Origin: SYIM01 sp041182885
Lineage (GTDB): Bacteria; Pseudomonadota; Gammaproteobacteria; Burkholderiales; Burkholderiaceae_E
Reading direction: 5' to 3'
Length of the DNA: 55,209 nucleotides
Assembly (NCBI GenBank): GCA_049423065.1
Contig: JBMSQB010000020.1
Location: 1-55,209 of the forward strand
The notes beneath the pieces are model-generated. The model was not told the DNA's origin, searched no databases, and worked only from the letters and a program-made list of their open reading frames with translations. The position numbers and the translations under genes are program-made. This document shows positions 8,291 to 17,238 of the stretch, in pieces. The stretch's first letter is position 1. Each line of letters starts with the position of its first letter.

Positions 8291-9646
8291 ATGTCACTCT
8301 TTTCGAATCCGTTTGACAGCCGCATTCGCCTGCACTGCAGCTGCGGATCTCATGCGTCCCAAAGCGAGCATGATGCTGCGCAGGCCGACACAGAAGCCCT
8401 CGGCAGTCGCGCAGTCGAGCAGGCTGTCGTTCGAGCGCTGTTTCCCAATGATGCGGTTCGCCGCTCGTTCCTGAGCGCGGTTGGCACACCAACCGCGATC
8501 GCCGCGATCTCGTCGATCTTCCCCCTGACCGCCGCCAAGGAAGCCTTTGCACAGGCGGGTGGCGCGCCGGAAAAGCGCGATCTGAAGGTGGGCTTCATCC
8601 CCATCACCTGCGCGACTCCGATCATCATGGCGCATCCAATGGGCTTCTACTCGAAGCAGGGGCTCAATGTCGAGGTGATCAAGACCGCGGGCTGGGCCGT
8701 GATTCGCGACAAGACGCTCAACAAGGAGTACGACGCCGCGCACATGCTGTCACCGATGCCGATCGCAATCTCGCTCGGACTGGGCGCTGCCCCGCAGGCG
8801 TACGCCATGCCGGCCGTCGAAAACATCAATGGCCAGGCCATCACACTCGCCGTCAAACACAAGGACAAGCGCGATCCCAAACAGTGGAAAGGGTTTCGCT
8901 TCGCGGTGCCGTTTGACTATTCAATGCACAACTATCTTCTGCGCTATTACCTTGCCGAGGCCGGACTCGACCCCGACCGCGACGTGCAGATCCGCTCGGT
9001 GCCGCCGCCGGAGATGGTCGCGAACATGCGCGCCGACAACATCGACGGTTTCCTCGCTCCGGATCCGGTCAACCAGCGGGCGGTCTATGACGGCGTCGGC
9101 TTCATTCACCTGCTGTCTAAGGAACTGTGGGATGGCCATCCCTGCTGCGCTTTTGCGGCAAGCAAGCAGTTCATCACCTCCATGCCCAACACCTACGGGG
9201 CATTGTTGCGCGCCATCATCGAGGCCACCGCTTACGCGTCGAAAGCAGAAAACCGCAAGGAAATCGCTGCCGCCATCGCGCCTGCCAATTACCTCAACCA
9301 GCCTGTGACCGTGGTGGAACAGGTGCTCACGGGCACCTTCGCCGACGGCCTGGGGGGCGTGCGGAAGGTGCCCGACCGCATCAGCTTCGATCCGTTCCCC
9401 TGGGAGTCGTTTGCCGTCTGGATCCTCACGCAGATGCAGCGCTGGGGGCAGTTGAAGGGCGATGTCGACTATCAGAAGGTCGCCCAGGAAGTGTTCCTCG
9501 CCACCGACGCACGTCGTCTGATGAAGCAGGCAGGTCTTACCCCGCCCGAGCGCAATTCGCGCGGCTTCTCGGTGATGGGCAAACCGTTTGATCCGCAGAA
9601 GCCGAAGGAATATCTGGACAGCTTCAAGATCCGGCGGTCAGCATGA
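8291..9646 (+). CDS. cynA: Cyanate/nitrate-type ABC transporter substrate-binding protein (CynA/NrtA-like)
   Basis: This is a 451-residue periplasmic binding protein of the NrtA/CmpA/CynA group. An N-terminal stretch with a CSCG motif (residues 16-19) and an acidic helix precedes a twin-arginine-like RRSFL signal and hydrophobic region, so Tat export is likely. The mature domain carries GFIPITCATPIIMAHP and the WDGHPCCAF motif usual in this group. GGAG before the ATG supports the start. Its stop overlaps the permease start by 4 bp. The family also takes nitrate, nitrite and bicarbonate; cyanate is inferred from the cynS gene at the end of the operon. Confidence 0.88.
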   Translation: MSLFSNPFDSRIRLHCSCGSHASQSEHDAAQADTEALGSRAVEQAVVRALFPNDAVRRSFLSAVGTPTAIAAISSIFPLTAAKEAFAQAGGAPEKRDLKVGFIPITCATPIIMAHPMGFYSKQGLNVEVIKTAGWAVIRDKTLNKEYDAAHMLSPMPIAISLGLGAAPQAYAMPAVENINGQAITLAVKHKDKRDPKQWKGFRFAVPFDYSMHNYLLRYYLAEAGLDPDRDVQIRSVPPPEMVANMRADNIDGFLAPDPVNQRAVYDGVGFIHLLSKELWDGHPCCAFAASKQFITSMPNTYGALLRAIIEATAYASKAENRKEIAAAIAPANYLNQPVTVVEQVLTGTFADGLGGVRKVPDRISFDPFPWESFAVWILTQMQRWGQLKGDVDYQKVAQEVFLATDARRLMKQAGLTPPERNSRGFSVMGKPFDPQKPKEYLDSFKIRRSA

Positions 9647-10491
9647 GTCGGATTGCGCCTGAGCGCGTGCGCGCGCTCATCGTGAGCCTCTTGATCCTCG
9701 CCTGCTTCATCGGCGCGTGGCACATCGCTACGGCCCCCACCGCGGGCACCGTGAAGGTTGATGAGGAGTACGCCAAGCTGGTGGGCGCCGCCGCCGCCAC
9801 CGGACAGAAATCGGCCTTTCCAACGCCTGCCGACTTCGTTCGCACGATAGGCGGGCATCTGGCCAATCCGTTCTACGACAACGGTCCGAACGACAAGGGT
9901 CTGGGGATCCAGCTCGCCTACTCCGTCGCCCGGGTCGCTGCTGGCTTTGCGCTGGCTGCGCTGGTCGCCATACCGCTGGGTTTCGTGATCGGCATGTCGC
10001 GAGTGCTCTACACGGCACTCGACCCGTTCATCCAGGTGCTCAAGCCGATCTCGCCGCTCGCCTGGATGCCCCTGGCGCTTTTCACGCTGAAAGACTCGAG
10101 CGTATCGGCCATCTTTGTGATCTTTGTCTGTTCGATCTGGCCCATGCTGATCAACACCGCCTTCGGCGTGGCGTCGGTTCGAAGGGAGTGGCTGGATGTA
10201 TCGCGCACGCTCGAGGTTGGCCCGCTGCGGAAGGCCTTCCTGGTGATCCTGCCGGCCGCAGCCCCCACGATCATGACCGGCATGCGGATCTCGATCGGCA
10301 TCGCCTGGCTGGTGATCGTGGCCGCAGAGATGCTGGTTGGCGGCACCGGCATCGGCTACTTCGTCTGGAACGAGTGGAACAACCTCTCCATCACCAACAT
10401 CCTGACCGCCATTCTTCTCATCGGATTGGTGGGCATGCTGCTCGACCTGGGCGTTGCCCGTCTGCAGCGACTCGTCACCTACCGCGATTGA
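9643..10491 (+). CDS. cynB: ABC transporter permease of the cyanate importer (CynB/NrtB-like)
   Basis: This is a 282-residue inner-membrane permease with an N-terminal helix, a loop of about 70 residues, then the core of the BPD-type permease domain. The cytoplasmic coupling motif is visible in the segment from EWLDVSRTLEVGP to LPAAAPTIMTGMRI, matching the EAA loop. The GIGYFVWNEWNN motif is typical of nitrate/taurine-type permeases. It overlaps the substrate-binding gene by 4 bp and is followed 6 bp later by the ATPase gene, so the three are translationally coupled. Confidence 0.9.
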   Translation: MSRIAPERVRALIVSLLILACFIGAWHIATAPTAGTVKVDEEYAKLVGAAAATGQKSAFPTPADFVRTIGGHLANPFYDNGPNDKGLGIQLAYSVARVAAGFALAALVAIPLGFVIGMSRVLYTALDPFIQVLKPISPLAWMPLALFTLKDSSVSAIFVIFVCSIWPMLINTAFGVASVRREWLDVSRTLEVGPLRKAFLVILPAAAPTIMTGMRISIGIAWLVIVAAEMLVGGTGIGYFVWNEWNNLSITNILTAILLIGLVGMLLDLGVARLQRLVTYRD

Positions 10492-10497
10492 CAGGCA

Positions 10498-11412
10498 ATG
10501 ACCATGGACATGAGCGAGCCCCAACGCCTTTCCGCAAGCGCTGCCGGCACAGCAAGCCGCGGCTTCCTGAGAGTGGAGCACCTGAAAAAGTCATTCCCCG
10601 CGCCCCAGGGCAAGGGCGAGACGGTGATCTTTGACGATGTGAATTTTGCAATTGAACGCGGCGAGTTCGTTTGCATCATCGGCCACTCGGGTTGCGGCAA
10701 GACCACCATCCTGAACGTCCTGGCCGGACTCGAGCAGCCCACCGCCGGCCATGCCTTCATTGACGGACGCGCCATCGAAGGGCCCAGTCTCGACCGCGGT
10801 GTGGTGTTTCAATCGCATGCGCTGATGCCCTGGATGAGCGTGAGCGGAAACATTGCGTTTGCAGTGCGCTCGCGGCATCCCGACTGGTCGCGCGAGCAGG
10901 TCGACTCGCATGTTCAGCGCTTCATCGACATGGTGCATCTGGGTGGCTCGGAGAACAAGAAGCCGGCGCAACTGTCGGGCGGGATGAAGCAGCGGGTGGG
11001 CATCGCGCGGGCGTTCTCCATTCAACCCAAGATGCTGCTGCTCGACGAGCCATTCGGCGCACTCGATGCGCTCACCCGGGGCAGCATTCAGGATGAGCTG
11101 GTGGGCATCGTGCGTGAAACACGACAGACCGTGTTCATGATCACCCACGACGTCGACGAAGCGATCCTGCTCGCCGACCGGATCTTTCTGATGAGCAACG
11201 GCCCCGGCGCCGTGATTGCCGAGATTGTTGAAAATCCCTTGCCTCGCAACCGTACCCGCGCCACCTTGCACCGTGAAGCGGGCTATTACGCGGTCCGCAA
11301 TCATCTGATCGACTTCCTCGTCAACCGATCGGCCGACTATGCATCGCGCGCCCGGACAGGCGCCTGGACACCGGTTCGTGTGCGCCCTGGCGCATCGCCA
11401 TCACCCACCTGA
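10498..11412 (+). CDS. cynD: ABC transporter ATPase of the cyanate importer (CynD/NrtD-like)
   Basis: This is a 304-residue ATP-binding subunit. Walker A is GHSGCGKTT (residues 62-70), the Q-loop region reads VVFQSHALMPW, the signature is LSGGMKQR, Walker B is MLLLDEPFGALD and the switch His is in MITHDVDEA. The pattern is that of the nitrate/sulfonate/taurine family. A Pro/Arg-rich tail of about 40 residues follows the domain. It lies between the permease and cynS genes in the same operon and energises uptake. Confidence 0.93.
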   Translation: MTMDMSEPQRLSASAAGTASRGFLRVEHLKKSFPAPQGKGETVIFDDVNFAIERGEFVCIIGHSGCGKTTILNVLAGLEQPTAGHAFIDGRAIEGPSLDRGVVFQSHALMPWMSVSGNIAFAVRSRHPDWSREQVDSHVQRFIDMVHLGGSENKKPAQLSGGMKQRVGIARAFSIQPKMLLLDEPFGALDALTRGSIQDELVGIVRETRQTVFMITHDVDEAILLADRIFLMSNGPGAVIAEIVENPLPRNRTRATLHREAGYYAVRNHLIDFLVNRSADYASRARTGAWTPVRVRPGASPSPT

Positions 11413-11446
11413 TCTTTTCCTACCACTGACCTCAAGGACTGCTCAC

Positions 11447-11938
11447 ATGGCTGCAAGCAAGACATCTTCCAAAAAATGGACGGGCGCTAGGCCGATGACG
11501 CGCGAAGACGTCACCGACCTCATCTACTCCACCAAGGTTCAGAAGGGGATCAAGTGGGCCGACGTCGCCAGGAAGATCGGTCACTCCAAGGAATGGGTCA
11601 CTGCGGCCTGCCTGGGACAGATGACGCTCACCGCCGATCAGGCGAAAACAATTGCCAGAATCTTTGATCTGCCAACCGATGCGGTCGCACTGCTCCAGGC
11701 GGTGCCCTACAAGGGTTCGCTACGCTCGTCGGTGCCCACCGACCCACTGATCTATCGCTGGTACGAAATCGTCAATGTCTATGGAACCACCATCAAGGAA
11801 CTGATCCACGAAGAGTTTGGCGACGGCATCATGAGTGCGATCGACTTCTCCATGGACATCACGCGCGAACCCGACCCGAAGGGCGATCGTGTCAATGTGG
11901 TGCTGTCGGGCAAGTTCCTGCCCTACAAAACCTACTGA
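11447..11938 (+). CDS. cynS: Cyanate hydratase (cyanase)
   Basis: This is a 163-residue cytoplasmic enzyme that converts cyanate and bicarbonate to ammonia and CO2. An N-terminal helix-turn-helix-like domain (GIKWADVARKIGHSKEWV) is followed by the catalytic domain. R104, E107 and S130 align with the catalytic Arg96, Glu99 and Ser122 of the E. coli enzyme at a constant offset of 8. The ATG at 11447 has AAGGA upstream and gives the expected length; upstream in-frame codons lie in the end of the ATPase gene. As the last gene of the operon it shows that the importer handles cyanate. It converges with the Bug gene across a 4-bp gap. Confidence 0.97.
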   Translation: MAASKTSSKKWTGARPMTREDVTDLIYSTKVQKGIKWADVARKIGHSKEWVTAACLGQMTLTADQAKTIARIFDLPTDAVALLQAVPYKGSLRSSVPTDPLIYRWYEIVNVYGTTIKELIHEEFGDGIMSAIDFSMDITREPDPKGDRVNVVLSGKFLPYKTY

Positions 11939-11942
11939 TGCG

Positions 11943-12896
11943 TCAGTCCACCTTGATATTCGCGTCGCGCACCACCTTGCCCCATTTGGCAACTTCGGCC
12001 GCGATGTAGGTTCTGAGCGCCGCGCGATCGAGCGGTTCGATCGCCAGCGACTGTTTGGCGAATTTTTCGGTGATGTCCCGGCTTTGCAGCGCCCGGTTGA
12101 ACTCTTCGTTCAGGCGCTGCAGCACAGCCTGCGGTGTGGCTGCCGGCGCGAACACCGCAAACCAGGTACTGGCCTCAAAACCCGGGTAGCCCGACTCTGC
12201 AACGGTTGGCACATCGGGCAGTACGGGACTCCGCTGGAGCGACATCACGGCAATCGGGCGAACCTTGCCGCTTTTCGCGTGAGGCACCACGGGCGGCATG
12301 GAAGTGCTGCCAACCGGAACCGATCCACCAATCACCGCCACCGCAGCGGCGGCAGGCTGATGCGGTACGTGGGCGATGTCGACGCCCGCCAGGCTGCGAA
12401 ACAGCAACTCGGCCCCCAGGTGCGTGGTCGTGCCGTTTCCAGACGAGGCGTAGGAGAGCGGCGTGGTCCGCGCGAGCGCAATCAACTCTCCCAGGGTGGT
12501 GGCCTTTACCGATGGGTTTACAAACAGCAGATTGGGCGTGACCCCTGCCATGGCCACTGGCTCGAAATCTTTCAGCAGGTCATAGCCGGCATTTCGAAAG
12601 AGCGAAGGATTGACCGACACCGCGACGCTGTGAAACAGGAGCGTGTGGCCATCGGGCGTGGCTGCTTTCACCTGCTGGGAAGCAATGTTCCCACCGGCAC
12701 CCGGTTTGTTCTCGACCACCATGGGTTGGCCAAGCGCGGCACCCATCGGTTCGGCGAGCATGCGCGCGATGATGTCGGTGGACGCCCCGGGCGCAAACGC
12801 CACGGTGACGCGAACCGGTTTATCGGGAAATGCCGCCCACGCAGGCGCCACCGCAAACACCGTAGCCAGCAGACCAGACAAGCAAAGCTTTTTCAC
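11943..12896 (-). CDS. Bug-family (TctC-like) periplasmic solute-binding protein
   Basis: This is a 317-residue extracytoplasmic receptor of the tripartite tricarboxylate transporter family, expanded in Burkholderiales. A signal peptide (MKKLCLSGLLATVF to AWAAFPDKP) is followed by the family motifs VTVAFAPGASTDIIAR, VVENKPGAGGNIA and LPDVPTVAESGYPGFEAS. Such receptors bind carboxylates or related compounds. No TctA or TctB membrane genes are nearby, which is common for these orphan receptors. It lies 81 bp downstream of the AtuA-family gene on the same strand and may be the last gene of that unit. Confidence 0.93.
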   Translation of the reverse strand: MKKLCLSGLLATVFAVAPAWAAFPDKPVRVTVAFAPGASTDIIARMLAEPMGAALGQPMVVENKPGAGGNIASQQVKAATPDGHTLLFHSVAVSVNPSLFRNAGYDLLKDFEPVAMAGVTPNLLFVNPSVKATTLGELIALARTTPLSYASSGNGTTTHLGAELLFRSLAGVDIAHVPHQPAAAAVAVIGGSVPVGSTSMPPVVPHAKSGKVRPIAVMSLQRSPVLPDVPTVAESGYPGFEASTWFAVFAPAATPQAVLQRLNEEFNRALQSRDITEKFAKQSLAIEPLDRAALRTYIAAEVAKWGKVVRDANIKVD

Positions 12897-12977
12897 GGGT
12901 CATCCCTCCTCGTCAACAATTCATTTGCCCAATGCGGGGCATGGCGCGCCGCTCCGGGCGGCGGGTCGGTGTCGAGT

Positions 12978-14867
12978 CTATCGGTCTCGAGGCAGGCCGT
13001 CCATGCCGCCGGGGAGCCCCCACTCGGCAGGTACCTCGATCTCGAGTTCGAGCGCTTGCTGGCCATAGGCCTTTCCGAGCGCATCGATCTGCCGCGAGGC
13101 CATCCCGCCGCCACCCAGCGCCCGGTGCATCAGAAAATTCAGCGCGTGCAGGCCAGGCACCTCAAACCGCTCGATGGGGCCGTGCACCATGTCTGCAAAA
13201 TGCTCTGCCATGCGATCAACCGTCACCTGAGCTCGCAGCCATCCGAAATGTTCAGGGTTGCGGCACAGAATCGCAACATTCACGTTGTCCCCCTTGTCAC
13301 CGGAGCGCGCGTACGCGAAGCGGCGCAGGGCCTCTCTGCGGGTGGCGCGGGCAGCCAGCGACAAAGCCGCTGGCGGCTGCATTGCGCTGCCCGCGTCCGC
13401 CAGCGGCTCCCCCGGCGGGTTCGAGCTGTGAACCATGATGTCAACGGGCAGCGGAAGCGGCACGGTGAGCGGCGAATCCGAACCGAGTTGTACCGTCGTG
13501 TCGGGCAGACGCTTTTTGTCGACCAGGAAGCTGAACAGCCGTACGATCGGCGTGGGCTTGGGTCGTCCTCCGATCAGCGCCGCCGTGCCCTGCGCGAAGC
13601 TGAGCGCGGAGGACCCCACTTCGCGCGCAAACAGGTTGAGCGCCTTGGGATCACGATGATCCACGACCAGGCGCAGGACCACCTCGCGAGCGCCGCGCGC
13701 GCGCGAGCGTCGGCCGTAGCTTGCCTCGGCGCCCAGCACCTCGATATGGACCGCATCAAAGTCGGGCCACTGCAACGACTGGAAAAGCGACCGGGCTCGC
13801 GTCAACAGCGCCTCTGCACTTCGCTCTGCCTTGGCCACCGCCTCCTCGCCAATGATCACAATCATTGCAGTGGCGCGCCAACCCGACTGCCAGGTCGCCG
13901 ACACCTTCAGGGTCGAGGTGGGCGGACCGCCGCGAACACCGGTCACGCGCACGCAGTCGACGCCGACCTGCTCCAGATGAACCTGCGAGAAGTCGGCCAC
14001 CACATCAGGGAGCACATAGGCTGACGGATCGCCCACCTCGTACAGGACCTGTTCGGCGACCGTCTGTGGTGTGACGAGGCCCCCGGATCCTTCGGGCTTG
14101 CCGATGGTGAAACTGCCGTCGGGCGCGCAGGTTGCAATCGGATACCCGATCGATGCCCAATCGGGAACCTCGCGCCAGTCGGTCGACAGGCCGCCGGTTG
14201 CCTGCGGCCCGCATTCAAGCAGATGCCCGACCAGGCTGCCCGCGGCGAGGCGGTCATAGTCATGCGCCTTCCAGCCAAAGGCGTGAATCAGCGCGCCGAG
14301 CGCGAGCGCACTGTCGACGCAGCGACCGGTGATGACGATATCGGCACCGGCGTCGAGCGCAACCGCAATCGGTTCCGCACCCAGATAGGCATTGGCGGTC
14401 AGCATTTTCTGCGGGATGGGCTCGCCCGTCTGCCACTCGCGCGTGCCCTCTGCACGAAGCGAATCCAGCATGGGCAACAGATCATCACCCTCCACCACAG
14501 CCACCTTGAGCGAGAGACCCGACTGCGCAATCAACTGCTCGAGCGCCCGCTTGCAGGCTTGCGGGTTGACGCCCCCGGCATTCGTCACCACACGCACCCC
14601 CTGCCGGGCAATGTCTGCGAGATGGGGACTCAGGTAGCTGATCACGTCGGGTGGATAGCCGGCCTCGGGATCTTTCAGCCGCGCCCGGGCAAGGAGCGAC
14701 ATGGTGACCTCGGCGAGGTAATCCATCATCAGCACATCGACACCCGCCGCAAGAAGCGGCCCGATTCCGACCGGACTGTCGCCCCAGGCGCCCGAGGCAC
14801 CGCCGATACGAAGCACATCGCGCTTGCCACGCGTGACCGGGCCAGCGGTTGAATGAATGCGACTCAC
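12978..14867 (-). CDS. AtuA/DUF1446 family protein with AtuA-like C-terminal domain
   Basis: This 629-residue protein resembles AtuA of acyclic terpene utilisation. An N-terminal DUF1446 domain (about residues 18-470) contains IGGASGAWGDSP, MMDYLAEVTMSLLAR, VVTNAGGVNPQAC and ITGRCVDSALALG. A C-terminal AtuA-like domain of about 110 residues begins near FAYARSGDKGDNVNVAI, connected by a Pro/Ala-rich linker. The biochemical role of the family is not settled. The start is a GTG that overlaps the CoA-transferase stop by 4 bp, so the two are coupled. Neighbouring CoA-transferase, Bug receptor and BKACE genes suggest branched or unusual acid catabolism; the rest of a terpene (atu) cluster is absent. 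Confidence 0.85.
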   Translation of the reverse strand: MSRIHSTAGPVTRGKRDVLRIGGASGAWGDSPVGIGPLLAAGVDVLMMDYLAEVTMSLLARARLKDPEAGYPPDVISYLSPHLADIARQGVRVVTNAGGVNPQACKRALEQLIAQSGLSLKVAVVEGDDLLPMLDSLRAEGTREWQTGEPIPQKMLTANAYLGAEPIAVALDAGADIVITGRCVDSALALGALIHAFGWKAHDYDRLAAGSLVGHLLECGPQATGGLSTDWREVPDWASIGYPIATCAPDGSFTIGKPEGSGGLVTPQTVAEQVLYEVGDPSAYVLPDVVADFSQVHLEQVGVDCVRVTGVRGGPPTSTLKVSATWQSGWRATAMIVIIGEEAVAKAERSAEALLTRARSLFQSLQWPDFDAVHIEVLGAEASYGRRSRARGAREVVLRLVVDHRDPKALNLFAREVGSSALSFAQGTAALIGGRPKPTPIVRLFSFLVDKKRLPDTTVQLGSDSPLTVPLPLPVDIMVHSSNPPGEPLADAGSAMQPPAALSLAARATRREALRRFAYARSGDKGDNVNVAILCRNPEHFGWLRAQVTVDRMAEHFADMVHGPIERFEVPGLHALNFLMHRALGGGGMASRQIDALGKAYGQQALELEIEVPAEWGLPGGMDGLPRDR

Positions 14868-16060
14868 TGCCCACCCTTGGTGGGCCGCCTCGCGCGTCGG
14901 TTCGATCGCACCTCGGCGAGCACCTCCTCCGTGTGCTCGCCCAGACGTGGCGCGTGTCGTCGGACCGACGCGGGAGAACTGGAGAAACGAACCGGAAACC
15001 GCGACTGCCGAAGCGTCCCTTCGGTGGGATGCTGCACGGTAGAAAAAAGCCCCACCTCGCGCACATGCGGATCAGCGGGCAGCGAATCGAGCGTATTGAC
15101 CTTTCCGCAAGGCAGATCGATTTCGCGAAGCGCGGTGATCCAGTCGTCCGTTGAACGGGTGCAAAAATACCCCGCGAGCAGTTGACCGCAGGCCTCGGCA
15201 TTGACGGTACGCGCCTGCAGATTCGCAAACCGGGGATCGGTGTCGAGCAGGGCAGGCGTGCCGACCAGCGCAGAGAATGCTCGCCAGTGAGCGTCGGTAT
15301 AGACCACTACTGCCAGCCAGCCATCGCTCGTGCGATAGGGCCCCCGATGACGCGACATCAGACGCGCATAGCCGGGCGGACCGAGGGCCGGCACGAACGC
15401 TTCCCCGCCGCTGTGGTCTCCCATCACAAACTGCACCATGGTCTCGAACATGGGCACTTCAATCGACTGACCTTCACCCGTACGCTGCCGATGATGAAGC
15501 GCCGCGATGATCGATAGCGCCAGGTAAAGTCCCACGATCCGGTCGCAGATGTTGACAGGCACATAGCGCGGTGACCCATCAATTGCCTGGAACAGGCCGG
15601 CAATCCCGCTGGCTGCCTGCATCAGGTCGTCATACACCGGTTGTCCGCTACCCGGCCCGCCCTCGCCATACCCGACCGCGCAGACATGGATCAGCGCCGG
15701 ATTCACGCTGCGAAGCGCTTCCGCATGAAGACCCAGGCGTTGAACTGCCTGCGGCCGAACATTGCTCACGAATACATCGCAGTCGGCAGCAAGCGCCAGC
15801 GCCGCTTCGCGCCCTTCGACGGTTTTCAGGTCGAGACAGACGCTGCGCTTGTTTCGATTGGCCTGGAGATAAAGCGGCCCCATGGCCTCATGCCGCTGCG
15901 GACCGATGCGACGCAAGGCGTCACCCTCGGGTGCCTCGACCTTGATGACATCGGCGCCCAGATCCCCCAGGATCTGGGTCGCACTGGGGCCCATGACAAT
16001 GGTGGTGAGATCGAAAACCCGAACCCCGTGAAGAGGGCCCGCCACGTCTGGCGTGTTCAT
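14864..16060 (-). CDS. CaiB/BaiF family III CoA-transferase
   Basis: This is a 398-residue cytoplasmic CoA-transferase that moves CoA between carboxylic acids. Family motifs are DLTTIVMGPSATQILGDLGA, VIKVEAPEGDALR, NRNKRSVCLDLK, and the region PVYDDLMQAASG containing the likely catalytic Asp. The C-terminal part has IDLPCGKVNTLDS, usual in the family. The ATG at 16060 fits family N termini; a GTG at 16078 would add six residues and lies 4 bp after the cupin stop. Neither has a strong Shine-Dalgarno. The substrate is unknown. The gene sits between the cupin and AtuA genes in a compact unit. Confidence 0.93.
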   Translation of the reverse strand: MNTPDVAGPLHGVRVFDLTTIVMGPSATQILGDLGADVIKVEAPEGDALRRIGPQRHEAMGPLYLQANRNKRSVCLDLKTVEGREAALALAADCDVFVSNVRPQAVQRLGLHAEALRSVNPALIHVCAVGYGEGGPGSGQPVYDDLMQAASGIAGLFQAIDGSPRYVPVNICDRIVGLYLALSIIAALHHRQRTGEGQSIEVPMFETMVQFVMGDHSGGEAFVPALGPPGYARLMSRHRGPYRTSDGWLAVVVYTDAHWRAFSALVGTPALLDTDPRFANLQARTVNAEACGQLLAGYFCTRSTDDWITALREIDLPCGKVNTLDSLPADPHVREVGLFSTVQHPTEGTLRQSRFPVRFSSSPASVRRHAPRLGEHTEEVLAEVRSNRRARRPTKGGQ

Positions 16061-16082
16061 TCGAACGGCCGCTGGCACGGGC

Positions 16083-16490
16083 TCAATGGTCTGCGCTCAT
16101 CCAGGTCTTTCGCGGGGGACTCTTCACCTCGATCTGGATGCAGTCCTCGAGCGCCTCGCTGAAGTGGGGCACACCACGCGGGTGGATCCAGCAGTCTCCT
16201 GCCTCGGCGACGAACTCTTCACCGCCAATCACCAGACGCATCCGTCCTTTGATGAGATACGCGACCGATTCATGATCATCATGCTGATGCACCGGATCGA
16301 CCATCCCCTTGGCCTTGAAGGCCTCGAGCATCACTACATCTTCGCCTGCGAGCAGCGACTTCACCGTGAGCTTTCCCGGCTCTTCGACCACGCCTTCCAC
16401 GGCAGCGATCCGTTCGGCCACCACTTTGGAACCTTGACGGAAAAACACCCCTGACGGTCTGAGTATCCGGTCTTCACCCTGCAGCTTCAT
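16083..16490 (-). CDS. Cupin-domain protein
   Basis: This is a 135-residue single-domain cupin. Motif 1 is visible as PVHQHDDHESVAYLIKG with its His residues and Glu, and motif 2 as AGDCWIHPRGVPHFSEA. Both are complete enough for metal binding. Small cupins of this sort act as dioxygenases, isomerases or binding proteins, so no reaction can be assigned. AGGAG precedes the ATG. It is the first gene of the minus-strand unit cupin, CoA-transferase, AtuA, Bug, with a candidate sigma-70 promoter just upstream. Confidence 0.88.
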   Translation of the reverse strand: MKLQGEDRILRPSGVFFRQGSKVVAERIAAVEGVVEEPGKLTVKSLLAGEDVVMLEAFKAKGMVDPVHQHDDHESVAYLIKGRMRLVIGGEEFVAEAGDCWIHPRGVPHFSEALEDCIQIEVKSPPRKTWMSADH

Positions 16491-16515
16491 GACGTACTCC
16501 TGATTGATGCAGCCG

Positions 16516-16545
16516 AGTCTATGTCCGGCCCGCTCGACGGGTCAA
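16516..16545 (-). promoter_or_regulatory. Candidate sigma-70 promoter of the cupin/CoA-transferase unit
   Basis: On the minus strand TTGACC (16545-16540) and TAGACT (16521-16516) are separated by 18 bp. Transcription would start near 16509, giving a leader of about 19 nt that contains AGGAG before the cupin ATG. Confidence 0.45.
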
Positions 16546-16562
16546 GGTGGCATCCCGCCCGG

Positions 16563-16599
16563 GCACGCGCAGCCACCTCGCGCGTGCTGAGATAATCTC
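16563..16599. promoter_or_regulatory. Two adjacent palindromes between divergent cupin and DUF2889 genes
   Basis: GCACGCGC-N9-GCGCGTGC at 16563-16587 is a perfect 8-bp inverted repeat. Two bases later GAGATAATCTC at 16589-16599 is a perfect palindrome containing GATAAT, a possible -10 for the plus-strand gene. Both lie in the 145-bp divergent region and could be operators; the regulator is not encoded nearby. Confidence 0.4.
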
Positions 16600-16635
16600 T
16601 GGTGAATCAATCGGGAACCGCCTGGAGGCCCCGCC

Positions 16636-17175
16636 TTGTTATCGAATTTTCTTGCCGACCGGGAACAAAAACTGCGGATCGAACCCGTGAGCGACACACT
16701 GGTCCGCTTTGTGAGCACGCTCACGGACACCTTTCGTACGCCCATGGGCGACGATGTGATCCATGCGCTCACGCTGGAGGGCACCCTCTCGCTTCCCGAC
16801 CTGGTGATTCGTTCGATCAGCGCAACCTCAACCGAGCAGCCCTTTGCGGGCTGCGCCGACAGTGTTCCGCCGATGCACAAACTTGCTGGCCTGCGGATTG
16901 GTCCCGGGTACCGGAACCGCGTGATCGAATTGATCGGCGGCACCCGTGGATGTTCGCACTTCCTGACCATGGCGCTCGACCTGGGTGCCTCGCATACGCT
17001 CACCACCTATCTGCAGATGGAGTCGCGGGCGCCGCGGCGCGAGGTGGGCGTGACCGATGGTCGATGGATCGCCGTGGGGCTTGATATCGAACCGCGACTT
17101 GAAAATGCCTGCATCGGCCTGCGCGCAGAAACCCCCATGATGAGCGCCGCGCGATCAATTCGTGAGACGCCCTAG
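16636..17175 (+). CDS. DUF2889-family protein
   Basis: This is a 179-residue protein of the DUF2889 family, recognised from a domain spanning nearly the whole length. It has an N-terminal beta-rich part beginning RIEPVSDTLVRF, a central LAGLRIGPGYRNRVIELIGG and the conserved GCSHFLTMALDLG, where many members read GCTHL. The family has no established function and often occurs in catabolic clusters for aromatic or CoA-linked acids. The start is a TTG with GGAGG 7 bases before it; no in-frame ATG lies near the N terminus. It is 63 bp upstream of the BKACE gene, on the same strand. Confidence 0.8.
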   Translation: MLSNFLADREQKLRIEPVSDTLVRFVSTLTDTFRTPMGDDVIHALTLEGTLSLPDLVIRSISATSTEQPFAGCADSVPPMHKLAGLRIGPGYRNRVIELIGGTRGCSHFLTMALDLGASHTLTTYLQMESRAPRREVGVTDGRWIAVGLDIEPRLENACIGLRAETPMMSAARSIRETP

Positions 17176-17238
17176 CCTGGCTCACCGCGCCCGCGCGGCG
17201 TAGACTTCCCGTCACTTCATTCTCATCCGGGGACCCCC

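Noticed and set aside
11835..14024. Long plus-strand open frame opposite the Bug and AtuA genes
   Set aside because: Its translation is Arg/His/Gly-rich without domain features, and the minus strand carries two well-recognised genes. It is a by-product of high GC content.
12978..14867. A terpene-degradation (atu) cluster
   Set aside because: Only the AtuA-like gene is present; the carboxylase and other atu genes are absent, so the pathway name is not justified.
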